34,860 nt of DNA from Bacteroidota bacterium (GCA_023415275.1 JAEZLJ010000049.1:1-34860), one strand, 5' to 3'. Shown: positions 8,879-17,255, counted from the stretch's first letter. Program-made: numbers and translations. The notes: generated from the letters alone by a model not told the origin.

Positions 8879-10576
8879 TTACAGGCGGATCACTTTCTTA
8901 TCAGACTTCAAGGCCTTGATCTTATCCAGTTTTACCTTGATATTGACCTTTGCATCCCTGATCGCTGCCAGGCTACCGTCAGGAATTGGGCTGCAGGAAG
9001 TTACCTGTGACTGGGCTATTTCTGATTCAACCTTATTCAACTGAGATAAGATCATATCGCAATTGGTTTGCATGCTGTCCAGCTGTATCATGGTCATCGC
9101 ATTATCAAGGTTGGTATTGATCCTTGACCAGTCAATCTTTTCGTATTGAGCCTTCAGGTTGTTTTCAACATTCTGCCAATTGATCTTGTCCAGCTCCTTG
9201 TTGTATTGCTGCTGCGCCAAAGCTTTTTCTTTCATGGTCATGGCATCAGCTATTTGCGTTTCAACCTCTTTCCACTGCAAGGTCTTCATCACTTTTTTAG
9301 TGGCATCAACAGTAGTAGCTACCTGTTTCTTTTGCTCCTGTGTCAATGAAGCATCCACATCATCCTGTGCCACCTGCACAAAATCTGATGCCTGGTTATC
9401 CATAGATGTTGTTGCAGGCACATCCAAAGTTGATGGCTGGTCCATCTCTACCTTTTCTGTCTTTGGTGTTTGAAGAGCCACTGTAGCTCTTGAAGGTAAC
9501 ACCGGTACAGGTGAAATGGATTCAGCCCCAGATGCTGTTTCATCTTCTGTACTAAACATGGCAAATGGATTGGCCACGGTGTTATAGGCAAAAGCATAAT
9601 TGCCCTGCCTTTTCTTTTCCTTGATGATCAGTACGGAATTCAAAGCTATAATACAGAACAGGGCTGCCAGTATTCCGGCCAGTTGTCTGAACTGAAATCT
9701 TTTTTTCTTTTCCATACCTACAATTTTTTCTATTCTGTTCAATAAGGAATTCTTCCCGGTTGCTCCAATTGCTAATAGGTGTTTGGCACTAGCCACTTTT
9801 TCCAACGTAAGCAAGGCCGATGCATAGCTTACTTTATCATACCCGAATTGCAACACCAGTTCATCACAGCAGTTCTCTCTTTCCGTTTCAATGTGCTGCA
9901 TGAATAGTTTGACAAATGGGTTGAAATACAATACCGTATGAATGATGCTGATCACCAGGTTCACCAGGTAATCATAGCGTTTGATATGTGACAGCTCATG
10001 AAGCAATACTGCCTCCACTTGCTGAACCGTTAAGCTGTTCAGGCTGGCAATGGGTAATAATATGATAGGTTTTAGGTAGCCTATGGTTAGGGGTGACCTG
10101 GCAATACTGGAAACATACACCTTCACCTTTTTGCCTATGCCTAACTGCCCGGATATCTTTTGTACAAATAGCCGGTAGGAAAGTTCTGCTTTAGCCAGAC
10201 CTTCTTTTTTGATGTGCTGAACAAATTGGTAATTCTTGTACAGCCGCCAGGTGGGTAATGCCAGCAGGCTGAGATAGGCTACAGAAGCTGATATCAGGAA
10301 GATATTCAGAATGCCATCAGTCTCCGGGATGCTTTGATTGAAGAAAACAATGGTGGATACTGGATTGCTGGTATAAAACAATACAAAACTGGCAATGAAC
10401 CATAAAAAGCCGGTAATAATAGAGATTACAGAAAGCTGGTACTTTTTGTGTGAATTGAGGCGAAACACATGACTGATGCCCAGGAAAAGACACCAGAGCA
10501 ATGCCATTTGCCAAAAACTATTAAGGGTGGCCCATCCCAGCGATTGCAGGAAATGGGACTGGCTCCAATCGGCCAT
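8879..10576 (-). CDS. M56-family (BlaR1/MecR1-like) membrane metallopeptidase
   Basis: A 565-residue protein. Residues 1-110 carry several transmembrane helices, HELSH at 193-197 is the zincin motif, and ETERENCCDE at about 230-239 supplies the third zinc-ligand region typical of M56. Another membrane helix (LAGILAALFCIIAL) lies near residue 300. In BlaR1 this protease is triggered by an extracellular penicillin-binding sensor domain and relieves repression by BlaI. The C-terminal 240 residues here are instead polar, rich in Q, K, D and T and helix-prone, with no penicillin-binding motifs, so the signal is unlikely to be a covalently bound beta-lactam. The start lies three bases after the stop of the BlaI-like gene, so the two form an operon. 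Confidence 0.88.
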   Translation of the reverse strand: MADWSQSHFLQSLGWATLNSFWQMALLWCLFLGISHVFRLNSHKKYQLSVISIITGFLWFIASFVLFYTSNPVSTIVFFNQSIPETDGILNIFLISASVAYLSLLALPTWRLYKNYQFVQHIKKEGLAKAELSYRLFVQKISGQLGIGKKVKVYVSSIARSPLTIGYLKPIILLPIASLNSLTVQQVEAVLLHELSHIKRYDYLVNLVISIIHTVLYFNPFVKLFMQHIETERENCCDELVLQFGYDKVSYASALLTLEKVASAKHLLAIGATGKNSLLNRIEKIVGMEKKKRFQFRQLAGILAALFCIIALNSVLIIKEKKRQGNYAFAYNTVANPFAMFSTEDETASGAESISPVPVLPSRATVALQTPKTEKVEMDQPSTLDVPATTSMDNQASDFVQVAQDDVDASLTQEQKKQVATTVDATKKVMKTLQWKEVETQIADAMTMKEKALAQQQYNKELDKINWQNVENNLKAQYEKIDWSRINTNLDNAMTMIQLDSMQTNCDMILSQLNKVESEIAQSQVTSCSPIPDGSLAAIRDAKVNIKVKLDKIKALKSDKKVIRL

Positions 10577-10579
10577 GGT

Positions 10580-10966
10580 TTACTGTTTTTTCAGGTTGTC
10601 AATAAGAGTCTGAATCTTGTCCAACTCCTCAGCGGAAACTTTTTGCTCTCCGCTACCCAGTGCCTGCAAAACTAATTGAGTTGACGAGCCCCCAAAAAGG
10701 GAATCAATCATTTTATTTAAAAGGTGTTTTTGTGTCTTCTCCCTGTTTACCGCAGGTTGATAGACGTGCGTCCTCATGGACTCATCTCTCTTTACTAGCC
10801 CCTTTTCATGCATGATCTGCATGAGCTTAAGGGTGGTAGTATAACCCACATCCTTCGATTTGGCCAGCTCTTCATGTACCTCGCGCACGGTAGCTACGTC
10901 CTTATGCCAAAGGATATTCAGTATCTCCAATTCACTTTCTGTAGGTTTCACATATTTAGACGCCAT
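10580..10966 (-). CDS. BlaI/MecI/CopY-family repressor
   Basis: A 128-residue winged-helix protein. The N-terminal half, KPTESELEILNILWHKDVAT followed by VREVHEELAKSKDVGYTTTL, is the typical BlaI/MecI DNA-binding domain. The C-terminal helices (about residues 80-128) correspond to the dimerisation region. Family members bind dyads near their own promoter and are inactivated by cleavage by the partner M56 protease. A 20-base palindrome sits 24 bases upstream of the ATG, and the M56 gene follows three bases downstream, so an autoregulated sensor-repressor pair is likely. Genes controlled elsewhere cannot be inferred. Confidence 0.92.
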   Translation of the reverse strand: MASKYVKPTESELEILNILWHKDVATVREVHEELAKSKDVGYTTTLKLMQIMHEKGLVKRDESMRTHVYQPAVNREKTQKHLLNKMIDSLFGGSSTQLVLQALGSGEQKVSAEELDKIQTLIDNLKKQ

Positions 10967-10985
10967 ATAAAAAGCTTTTACCTGA

Positions 10986-11009
10986 CGAATATACGACCAT
11001 TTTCGTATA
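10986..11009 (-). promoter_or_regulatory. Palindromic operator overlapping the BlaI/M56 operon -7 box
   Basis: TATACGA (10990-10996), six bases, then TCGTATA (11003-11009) is a perfect inverted repeat. On the minus strand the box TATATTCG (10993-10986), one mismatch from TAnnTTTG, overlaps its proximal arm. A repressor dimer bound here would block the promoter. The position 24 bases upstream of the repressor start makes this the probable autoregulatory BlaI-type site. Confidence 0.7.
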
Positions 11010-11177
11010 ATAGAAATAGGGCAAGCATATTTAATATTTATTAACAGATTTTAAGGATGAGCGGTAAATTACATTGGCCTAAACCTAAAATTCCTTAAAA
11101 CAAAAGAAACTGTTTTCGACCGTTTGATGCCTATTTTGTTTATTATAACTGTAGGCTTCATATCACTGAACATGCCA

Positions 11178-11756
11178 TTATCTCTCGACGATATAATTCA
11201 AGGCAGTGACACCACTGGTAAACTTTTTAGAGTCCAGGAGCTGTAATTTTACCTGGTCTTTGTTGCCTGCAAATAATGAAATTCCCTGTCCCAGGATGAT
11301 GGGATTTACAAAAAGCCAATAGCCGTCAATCAAGCCAAGATCCATTAATGAATGGGTGGCAGTAGGGCTACCAAAAAGCAGGATCTCATTGTTGTTGCTA
11401 TTACCTGATTCTTTGATTTCCTTGAACCTTTCCGCAAGGTTATCGCTGATAATGGTGGTATTGGGCAAATCTGCACCTTGCATTGAACGGGAGAGTACTA
11501 GTTTGTGTGCATTCTTATACCACCTGGAATGTTCAATATCGTGTTTGCTGGCATCTGGCTGATCTCCGGCAGTGGGCCAGTAACCTTCCATCATTTCATA
11601 GGTAACACGTCCATATAGTGCTGTATCGCTTGCGCCTATACGCAAACCCACATGGTCAAAGATCTCTTCATCCACTTTAATCCAGTTCATTTCTCCATTC
11701 GGGCCTGCTACAAATCCGTCAAGGGATATGTGCATAAATGAAATTATTTTTCTCAT
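11178..11756 (-). CDS. Dihydrofolate reductase/RibD C-terminal family protein
   Basis: A 192-residue cytosolic protein with the pattern of the RibD-C/DHFR-like reductase superfamily: MRKIISFMHISLDGFVAGP at the N-terminus, then DTALYGRVTYEMMEGYWP and ILLFGSPTATHSLMDLGLID, where the Gly-rich turn fits an NADPH-binding loop. Family members reduce pterin-like or pyrimidine substrates with NADPH, but most stand-alone bacterial versions have no assigned substrate. It appears to be transcribed alone, with about 210 bases to the BlaI gene and 160 to the next upstream gene. The ATG gives a start that aligns well with the family. Confidence 0.88.
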   Translation of the reverse strand: MRKIISFMHISLDGFVAGPNGEMNWIKVDEEIFDHVGLRIGASDTALYGRVTYEMMEGYWPTAGDQPDASKHDIEHSRWYKNAHKLVLSRSMQGADLPNTTIISDNLAERFKEIKESGNSNNNEILLFGSPTATHSLMDLGLIDGYWLFVNPIILGQGISLFAGNKDQVKLQLLDSKKFTSGVTALNYIVER

Positions 11757-11917
11757 GTATTTCTAAATAAAAGGTTGTCTATGGCTGTTATAATCTTTAT
11801 TAAAATTAAAAAGCATCGGGTAAATCTCTATCATTGTTTTACAGTAGTTAACAGTCAAGGCGGGGAAATGGATACCTCTTGTTGCCTTTGAACATAAAAG
11901 TTGAAACCTGATTTACT

Positions 11918-12379
11918 TTAGCGTCTGTTGGTCAGATCTTCAATATGAATGAACGATATCTTCCACTCGTCATTTGGTTGTTTTGTCCATGCGAAATTGT
12001 AGTTTCCATTTATCTTATAAACTGGTCCATCCGGGAGCGTCAGGTCATGAGTATAGGTTCCTGCGGAAAAGGCAATTCTATTATCACTCTCTTTACTTAT
12101 AGGGGATGTTTTTAGGTTGCTTACCAGCTTTACCCCTCCACTGATCCAGTTGCTTGCTATTTCAGAATGGCCCCTATAAACCAATGAATCATTTAGCAAT
12201 ACTGCATTACCGGCAATCAGATTAATAATTGTAGTTGAATCTTTGTTATTCCACCCCGCAACAAATTGGGCTGTCAATGAGTCCACATTTACAGGCGCGG
12301 TTGAAGTTTTCGTATCAGTTTGGTGAGTACAACTTATTAATGCAGCCAGGGCGAAACAATAGAATAATGTTTTGATCAT
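11918..12379 (-). CDS. NTF2-like (SnoaL/DUF4440-type) lipoprotein
   Basis: A 153-residue protein with a lipoprotein signal peptide (MIKTLFYCFALAALISC, lipobox Cys at residue 17). The mature part looks like the small NTF2/SnoaL-like cone: a helix SLTAQFVAGWNNKD, strands VLLNDSLVYRG, and a last strand-like segment WKISFIHIED. This fold occurs in small-molecule isomerases, binding proteins and many uncharacterised secreted proteins, so no reaction is assigned. The lipobox suggests anchoring in the periplasm or outer membrane. The next upstream minus-strand gene ends 116 bases away, so they may be transcribed separately. Confidence 0.72.
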   Translation of the reverse strand: MIKTLFYCFALAALISCTHQTDTKTSTAPVNVDSLTAQFVAGWNNKDSTTIINLIAGNAVLLNDSLVYRGHSEIASNWISGGVKLVSNLKTSPISKESDNRIAFSAGTYTHDLTLPDGPVYKINGNYNFAWTKQPNDEWKISFIHIEDLTNRR

Positions 12380-12495
12380 TGCAGTTTTGGTTTTTAATGG
12401 TTAAGTGGTTCTTCTCTTAGTAATCTACTTCAGCCTTCTTAGTCGAGGAAGTAAAATAGGTATTCTTCATTAATATTCATATTCCTCTAGTAATA

Positions 12496-13122
12496 CTAAA
12501 AGCTTTTTAAACTACAGTATTCATCACCAACTTTGAAGTTCAATCGCCAATAATTGCCTTTGTTGTCCATTGCCAGAAGATAATTCTTATTAATGCAAGC
12601 AATGCCTTCTAAAAACTCGTCCTGCCTAACACGCAGGAAAACCCTTGTGTTGACCGAACCGTTTTTTATTTCACAGATCTGTATTTGTTGCTTTTCGTCT
12701 GTTCCTGGATTGTTGATACAGGCAAAGTCTCTCATATTCTCTGCAAATACAGGCTTTCCAATCAGTGTGTCAACTGCTCCAGAAGAACGGTTAACAAGGT
12801 AGAATTCTTCGCTATTGAAGTCTGTTTGCTTGACAAGGGAGAAGGCGGTTCCTTTAATGTCGCCCAAAAGGACAAACTCATGAAAGTTCTCGTTGTCGTC
12901 CATATAAACTTTTGCAGGTTTCCGAGTGACTGGAATTATTAGTCTGCCAGCTTGCTTTTTGATTTTGGTATTTATTGTCAAGTAAGCCGTCTTAGGGCAA
13001 GTGTCATACTGCGCCATTTTGATTTTTTCATAGCTATATGAAATTCTTCTTTGTGCGGCCGCTGAAATTGTCAGTGTCAGCAAAATAATCATGGTTAATG
13101 GCATCTTCATAAGTTGGTACAT
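12496..13122 (-). CDS. Secreted protein of unknown function
   Basis: A 208-residue protein that I do not recognise. It has a signal peptide (MYQLMKMPLTMIILLTLTIS then AAAQ) and a mature part with evenly spaced beta-strand-like segments (ENFHEFVLLGDIKGTAFSLV, SEEFYLVNRSSGAVDTLIG, NYLLAMDNKGNYWRLNF). These resemble the strands of a small beta-propeller or beta-sandwich. Cysteines are few. A second in-frame ATG at 13110 would still leave a signal peptide. A promoter-like TTG-N19-TCACATTG lies just upstream of the ATG at 13122. No operon partner gives a clue to its role. Confidence 0.6.
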   Translation of the reverse strand: MYQLMKMPLTMIILLTLTISAAAQRRISYSYEKIKMAQYDTCPKTAYLTINTKIKKQAGRLIIPVTRKPAKVYMDDNENFHEFVLLGDIKGTAFSLVKQTDFNSEEFYLVNRSSGAVDTLIGKPVFAENMRDFACINNPGTDEKQQIQICEIKNGSVNTRVFLRVRQDEFLEGIACINKNYLLAMDNKGNYWRLNFKVGDEYCSLKSF

Positions 13123-13127
13123 AATGG

Positions 13128-13157
13128 CAATGTGATGTAATCTTCATGTTAATTCAA
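13128..13157 (-). promoter_or_regulatory. Possible promoter of the unknown secreted protein gene
   Basis: On the minus strand TTG (13157-13155), a 19-base spacer and TCACATTG (13135-13128), the last with two mismatches to TAnnTTTG, end five bases before the ATG. Spacing is ideal; the -7 box is weak. Confidence 0.4.
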
Positions 13158-13164
13158 AAAACTA

Positions 13165-13320
13165 CCTATTGGCTTTTCTCTGTTTCCCTGTCCCGATCAA
13201 TTACCGCTTCAATAGTTTGATTATCGAAATTCTCCAGCGGGACTTATCGGTTTCGTTCCGCTAACTCCCTTTCCTTCATCAATATCGATACGCTTATTAA
13301 TATTGCGGCAACTCTAAAAG
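13165..13320 (-). pseudogene. Possible decayed coding remnant (NfeD-like tail?)
   Basis: Read on the minus strand, one frame gives NKRIDIDEGKGVSGTKPISP then AGEF before a stop. The next frame takes over at the same point with FDNQTIEAVIDRDRETEKSQ. Joined by one frameshift, these resemble the C-terminal OB-fold of NfeD-type membrane proteins (a G-x-G...T-x-I/L-x-P-A-G turn followed by a short sheet). Several stops and the lack of an intact neighbour argue that any gene here is dead. The match is by eye and weak. Confidence 0.25.
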
Positions 13321-13445
13321 AAAGAAGTTTTTAATATAAAAGAAATGTTGCACATGTTGCAATATTTACTGAGTTACCTCACCTAAAATCCGTGAGACAC
13401 AGAGGAGGTCAGTTATAGCTAAGGCATAGCAACCCTATAGCTACT

Positions 13446-13514
13446 CCCTATCTACGGTATGGATACTCCGTGCGGACACGGAGTATCCATAGCTTTACTA
13501 TAGCGGAGATAGGG
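13446..13514. repeat. Nested inverted-repeat (hairpin) element
   Basis: The core is a perfect 15-base inverted repeat, TATGGATACTCCGTG at 13458-13472 and CACGGAGTATCCATA at 13477-13491, around the four-base loop CGGA. It is enclosed by a second pair, CCCTATCT (13446-13453) and AGATAGGG (13507-13514). GGAGATAGG recurs at 13505-13513 and 13527-13535, and CTATAGC at 13435-13441 and 13498-13504. There is no T-run, so it is not an intrinsic terminator. The shape suits a REP-like or MITE-like dispersed element. No second copy was seen in this window. Confidence 0.75.
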
Positions 13515-13681
13515 CGTAAGTTGCAAGGAGATAGGAAGAAGAATGTTATATAATAGTTCCAGGGAATGGTAAATGCTTAAAGTTTGAAAAAGGAGGGTTA
13601 TATATGCCCCCCATATTTGAATACTGGGGCGCAATATTTAAGTTCTGTTTTTCCATAAATGATTTATAAGCTTGTCTATGG

Positions 13682-13689
13682 TAGCTTTG
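13682..13689 (+). promoter_or_regulatory. -7 promoter box for pfkB
   Basis: TAGCTTTG is a perfect TAnnTTTG and ends exactly four bases before the ATG at 13694, which predicts a leaderless or nearly leaderless mRNA. An ATG at 13659-13661 lies 20 bases upstream and may act as a degenerate -33 element. Confidence 0.65.
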
Positions 13690-13693
13690 AGGA

Positions 13694-14635
13694 ATGGCAA
13701 AGATCATTACGGTTACTTTCAACCCCACCATTGACAAAAGCACTTCCATAGCGGCATTGATGCCTGAACGAAAGCTGCAATGCTCGGAACCCCGGTTTGA
13801 GCCGGGAGGGGGTGGTATCAATGTGGCCAGGGCTATCAAAAAGCTGGGAGGTGAAGCAGTGGCTATATATCCAGCCGGAGGCTATTCGGGGAAGTTCTTA
13901 AATGAGCTGATGGCCAGGGAAGGGGTGACCGTACAACCCATTGAAACAAAATCTCATACACGGGAAAACCTGATCGTTTTTGACAAATCTACCAGCTTGC
14001 AGTACCGCTTTGGTATGCCTGGTTCTGAAGTGCTGGAGGAGGAATGGCGCCAGCTTTTAGCGGATATAGAAAATTCCGGTGCCGAATACATTATAGCCAG
14101 TGGAAGTCTGCCACCCGGAATGCCTACTGATATCTTTGGCTGGATAGCTGATATAGCCCGTAAAATGAATGCGAAGCTAGTGGTGGATACATCGGGGGAA
14201 GCGCTTAAGAAGGCAGTGGATAAGGGCGTTTTCCTGCTAAAACCTAACCTGGGCGAGCTCAGTTCACTGGTGGGTAAGGATGAAGTATCGCACGAGTCGG
14301 TGGATGAAATAGCTAAAGAAATCATCAGCAGGAACTGCTGCCAGGCCATTATGGTTTCCCTGGGGTCCGCAGGGGCCAGGTTGATCACTAAGGATGAGGT
14401 GATACAGGTGATACCCCCTGTTGTGAAGCGTCTTAGTACTGTGGGTGCTGGCGACAGTATGGTAGCCGGCGTCATTCTGAGCCTGTCCAGGGGAATGGAC
14501 CTGAAGGAGGCTTTGAAATATGGGGTAGCCTGCGGTACAGCGGCCACTTTAAATCCAGGTACGGAGCTCTGTAAACTGGAGGATGTAGAAAAACTCTATA
14601 AGATCATCAGTACCACGGCTTCTAACCTGCATTAA
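13694..14635 (+). CDS. pfkB: 6-phosphofructokinase of the PfkB (ribokinase-like) family
   Basis: A 313-residue sugar kinase that closely follows E. coli PfkB (Pfk-2), which phosphorylates fructose 6-phosphate with ATP. Shared stretches include FEPGGGGINVARAI near residue 36, YRFGMPG near 105, VVDTSGEALKKA near 173, PPVVKRLSTVGAGDSMVAG near 240 and the tail AATLNPGTELC. The GAGDS loop holds the catalytic Asp and the anion hole. 1-Phosphofructokinase is a related alternative, but the FEPGGGG and GTxLC signatures favour the Pfk-2 type. It is a single-gene unit with its own promoter and a terminator at about 14743-14774. Confidence 0.9.
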   Translation: MAKIITVTFNPTIDKSTSIAALMPERKLQCSEPRFEPGGGGINVARAIKKLGGEAVAIYPAGGYSGKFLNELMAREGVTVQPIETKSHTRENLIVFDKSTSLQYRFGMPGSEVLEEEWRQLLADIENSGAEYIIASGSLPPGMPTDIFGWIADIARKMNAKLVVDTSGEALKKAVDKGVFLLKPNLGELSSLVGKDEVSHESVDEIAKEIISRNCCQAIMVSLGSAGARLITKDEVIQVIPPVVKRLSTVGAGDSMVAGVILSLSRGMDLKEALKYGVACGTAATLNPGTELCKLEDVEKLYKIISTTASNLH

Positions 14636-14707
14636 GTTGAGAATAGTAAAATCTATTTTAGAGGCAAGCCCTGCCCAGGATGAAAGTCCAATGTAGCTTA
14701 TAATAAA

Positions 14708-14732
14708 AAACCCTTTCCGATGGAAAGGGTTT
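14708..14732 (-). terminator. Terminator for hppA (minus-strand reading)
   Basis: AAACCCTTTCC (14708-14718) and GGAAAGGGTTT (14722-14732) form a perfect 11-base-pair stem with a three-base loop. On the minus strand the stem is followed by a T-rich tail (TTTTTTATTA), while on the plus strand it is followed by A-rich sequence. It should therefore stop transcripts coming from hppA. Confidence 0.8.
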
Positions 14733-14742
14733 AAAATAAAAG

Positions 14743-14774
14743 TCCCCCGAAGCAGACCGGGGGAACTTTTTTTG
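14743..14774 (+). terminator. Terminator for pfkB
   Basis: TCCCCCG (14743-14749) pairs with CGGGGGA (14758-14764) and is followed by a run of T at 14767-14773 on the plus strand. It is the second of two back-to-back hairpins between the convergent pfkB and hppA genes. Confidence 0.75.
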
Positions 14775-14791
14775 TCTCTCACAAAGCAGAA

Positions 14792-17047
14792 CTATCTTAA
14801 ATGAATTGTATTAGCTGTTACTGATTTTGAGGCAGTTACTTTAATAGACTGTTCAGTCTTCCAATTCGCTGCACCGGTTTCAGAATTATTTTTTTCCTTG
14901 AAAACGGAGGCCAGGGTTGGGGCAATAACCAGGGAAACAATGGACATCAATTTGATAAGGATGTTCATGGATGGGCCTGATGTATCCTTAAATGGATCAC
15001 CCACAGTATCCCCGGTCACTGAAGCCTTATGGGGATCTGAGCCTTTATAGTATTTCTGGCCATTGATGTCCACGCCTTTTTCAAAGCTCTTCTTGGCATT
15101 GTCCCAGGCACCACCTGCGTTGTTCTGGAACATACCCATCAATACACCGCTCACAGTAGCACCTGCCAGGAATCCACCTAAAGCTTCTGGTCCAAGCAGG
15201 AAACCAATGATCAATGGTGAAATAATGGCGATTGCACCGGGCAGCATCATCTTTTTGATGGAAGCTTCAGTAGAAATAGCCACACATTTATCGTATTCAG
15301 GTTTGCCTTTGCCTTCCATGATTCCAGGGATTTCGCGGAACTGGCGGCGCACTTCCTCTACCATGGCCATAGCTGCCTGTCCAACAGCGCGGATAGCCAG
15401 GGATGAGAAAATGAAGGGGATCATACCGCCTACAAAGAGGCTGGCCAATACCTTGGCATTGTAAATATTGATACCATCCATTTTAAAGCCGTTGGTGTTG
15501 ATCACACCTACGTAGGCTGCAAAAAGAGCCAGGGCTGTTAAAGCCGCTGAGGCAATGGCAAAGCCTTTTCCGGTAGCTGCAGTAGTATTACCTACGGCAT
15601 CCAGGGTATCAGTTTTTTCACGTACATCTTTTGGCAGTTCGCTCATTTCGGCAATACCACCTGCATTGTCAGCTATGGGTCCAAAAGCATCAATGGCCAG
15701 CTGCATAGCTGTGGTGGCCATCATACCGGCAGCCGCAATGGCTACACCATATAAACCTGCAAAGGCATAGGAGCCATAGATACCACCAGCCAGCACCAGG
15801 ATAGGCAGGAAGGTTGATTCCATACCCACAGCCAGTCCACCAATTACATTGGTAGCATGGCCGGTACCTGACTGCCTTACAATGCTGCTAACAGGGCGTT
15901 TACCCATGGCAGTGTAGTATTCTGTGATGATACTCATTAATGTACCTACCACCAGGCCCACTACAATAGATCCGAATACATCTGTCCTGGTAAAAGCAAA
16001 ACCACGGAGGTACATATCACCCTCAGGCAATATGAAACTTACCAGGAAGTAAGAAGCAATGGCAGTGAGAATGATAGAACCCCAGTTACCCATGTTCAGG
16101 GCTTTCTGAACTACGCTGGTGTTGATGCCGGCATTATCAGATATGCGTACAAAAAAGGTCCCGATGATAGAGAATAATATTCCTACACCAGCAATCAGCA
16201 TGGGTAAAAGAATAGGAGAGTATCCTGCAAATGTGTCGTTGAGAGCAGTTCCTGCATTGTCAGTAACCTCATGGCCTAATACGATAGTTGCGAGTACGGT
16301 AGCTACGTAAGATCCGAAAAGGTCGGCACCCATACCAGCCACGTCACCCACATTATCACCTACGTTATCGGCAATAGTGGCAGGGTTGCGCGGATCATCT
16401 TCCGGAATGCCTGCTTCTACCTTACCCACCAGGTCAGCACCCACATCGGCAGCCTTGGTATAGATACCACCGCCTACACGTGCAAACAGCGCAATGCTTT
16501 CAGCACCCAGGGAAAATCCTGTCAGTACCTCTATGGCGCGTGTTACTTCATGACCGGTAGAAAGGGCGTCAGGGGCAAACCATTTGATCAGCACAATAAA
16601 CAAACCTCCCAATCCCAGCACGGCTAATCCTGCCACACCCATACCCATTACGGCACCGCCGGTGAAGGATACATTGAGTGCTTTGGATAAGGAAGTGCGG
16701 GCGGCATGTGCAGTCCTTACATTGGCCTTGGTGGCTGCACGCATACCAATATAGCCTGCAAGGGCACTGAAAAAGGCGCCAATGAGGAAGGCTACCGCAA
16801 TGAACCAATGAGATTCAGTGTTTCGGCTTCCCATATAGCCTAATAATAAGGCCACGATAATTCCAAAATAAGTAAGGATCTTCCACTCAGCCCTGAGAAA
16901 CGCCATAGCGCCTTCGGCGATGTAGTTGGCGATCTCTTTCATGCGGTCAGTACCAGCTTCCTGTTTACTTACCCATGCAAATTTCCACAAGGTGTAGAGC
17001 AAACCAATTAATCCCATGATGGGAACCAGATAAACGTAAGAATTCAT
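14792..17047 (-). CDS. hppA: Membrane-bound ion-translocating pyrophosphatase
   Basis: A 751-residue integral membrane protein of about 16 helices that couples hydrolysis of pyrophosphate to pumping of H+ or Na+. The catalytic segment reads DDPRNPATIADNVGDNVGDV with many Asp residues for Mg-PPi binding, after KAADVGADLVGKVEAGIPE. A second Asp-rich loop, AIDAFGPIADNAGGIAEM, lies downstream. The GNTTAATGKG segment has Ala where K+-independent enzymes have Lys, placing it by family knowledge among K+-dependent enzymes. Whether it pumps H+ or Na+ cannot be read by eye. Compared with typical members the C-terminus extends by about 35 mostly polar residues (for example WKTEQSIKVTASK). It has its own promoter. 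Confidence 0.96.
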   Translation of the reverse strand: MNSYVYLVPIMGLIGLLYTLWKFAWVSKQEAGTDRMKEIANYIAEGAMAFLRAEWKILTYFGIIVALLLGYMGSRNTESHWFIAVAFLIGAFFSALAGYIGMRAATKANVRTAHAARTSLSKALNVSFTGGAVMGMGVAGLAVLGLGGLFIVLIKWFAPDALSTGHEVTRAIEVLTGFSLGAESIALFARVGGGIYTKAADVGADLVGKVEAGIPEDDPRNPATIADNVGDNVGDVAGMGADLFGSYVATVLATIVLGHEVTDNAGTALNDTFAGYSPILLPMLIAGVGILFSIIGTFFVRISDNAGINTSVVQKALNMGNWGSIILTAIASYFLVSFILPEGDMYLRGFAFTRTDVFGSIVVGLVVGTLMSIITEYYTAMGKRPVSSIVRQSGTGHATNVIGGLAVGMESTFLPILVLAGGIYGSYAFAGLYGVAIAAAGMMATTAMQLAIDAFGPIADNAGGIAEMSELPKDVREKTDTLDAVGNTTAATGKGFAIASAALTALALFAAYVGVINTNGFKMDGINIYNAKVLASLFVGGMIPFIFSSLAIRAVGQAAMAMVEEVRRQFREIPGIMEGKGKPEYDKCVAISTEASIKKMMLPGAIAIISPLIIGFLLGPEALGGFLAGATVSGVLMGMFQNNAGGAWDNAKKSFEKGVDINGQKYYKGSDPHKASVTGDTVGDPFKDTSGPSMNILIKLMSIVSLVIAPTLASVFKEKNNSETGAANWKTEQSIKVTASKSVTANTIHLR

Positions 17048-17103
17048 ATTGCAGTCTTAAGTTATTTTTTTACCCCTCCCGAAGGATTCGGATTTGAGGA
17101 CGG

Positions 17104-17133
17104 CAAAGATAGGGGTTGAAATGTCTGAACCAT
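17104..17133 (-). promoter_or_regulatory. Promoter of hppA
   Basis: On the minus strand a perfect -7 box TATCTTTG (17111-17104) lies 19 bases after an ATG that may serve as -33. The leader would be about 50 bases and contains GGGAGGGG, a purine-rich stretch about 20 bases before the start codon. Confidence 0.6.
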
Positions 17134-17255
17134 ATTTTATAGCTATTTTTTGAAATGGATGGATTCAGGCTCTATATCATCTGCCAGCTATAAAAAGACC
17201 CGGGATGTCTTAAATAGAAAAGCCAACACCTGGAAATATTAAAGGTAGATGGAAT

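Larger units (their letters stand above)
13321..13693. other. Gene-free stretch before pfkB
   Basis: Apart from the hairpin element and the pfkB -7 box I find no gene here. TTGCA-CATGT-TGCAA at about 13348-13362 is a small additional dyad. Short open frames have neither plausible starts nor recognisable products. Confidence 0.5.

Noticed and set aside
13446..13514. CRISPR or intrinsic terminator reading of the hairpin
   Set aside because: There is only one copy with no spacers, and no T-run follows the stem on either strand.
15063..15464. 133-codon plus-strand frame inside hppA
   Set aside because: Antisense to a strongly conserved enzyme; codon pattern is that of a shadow frame.
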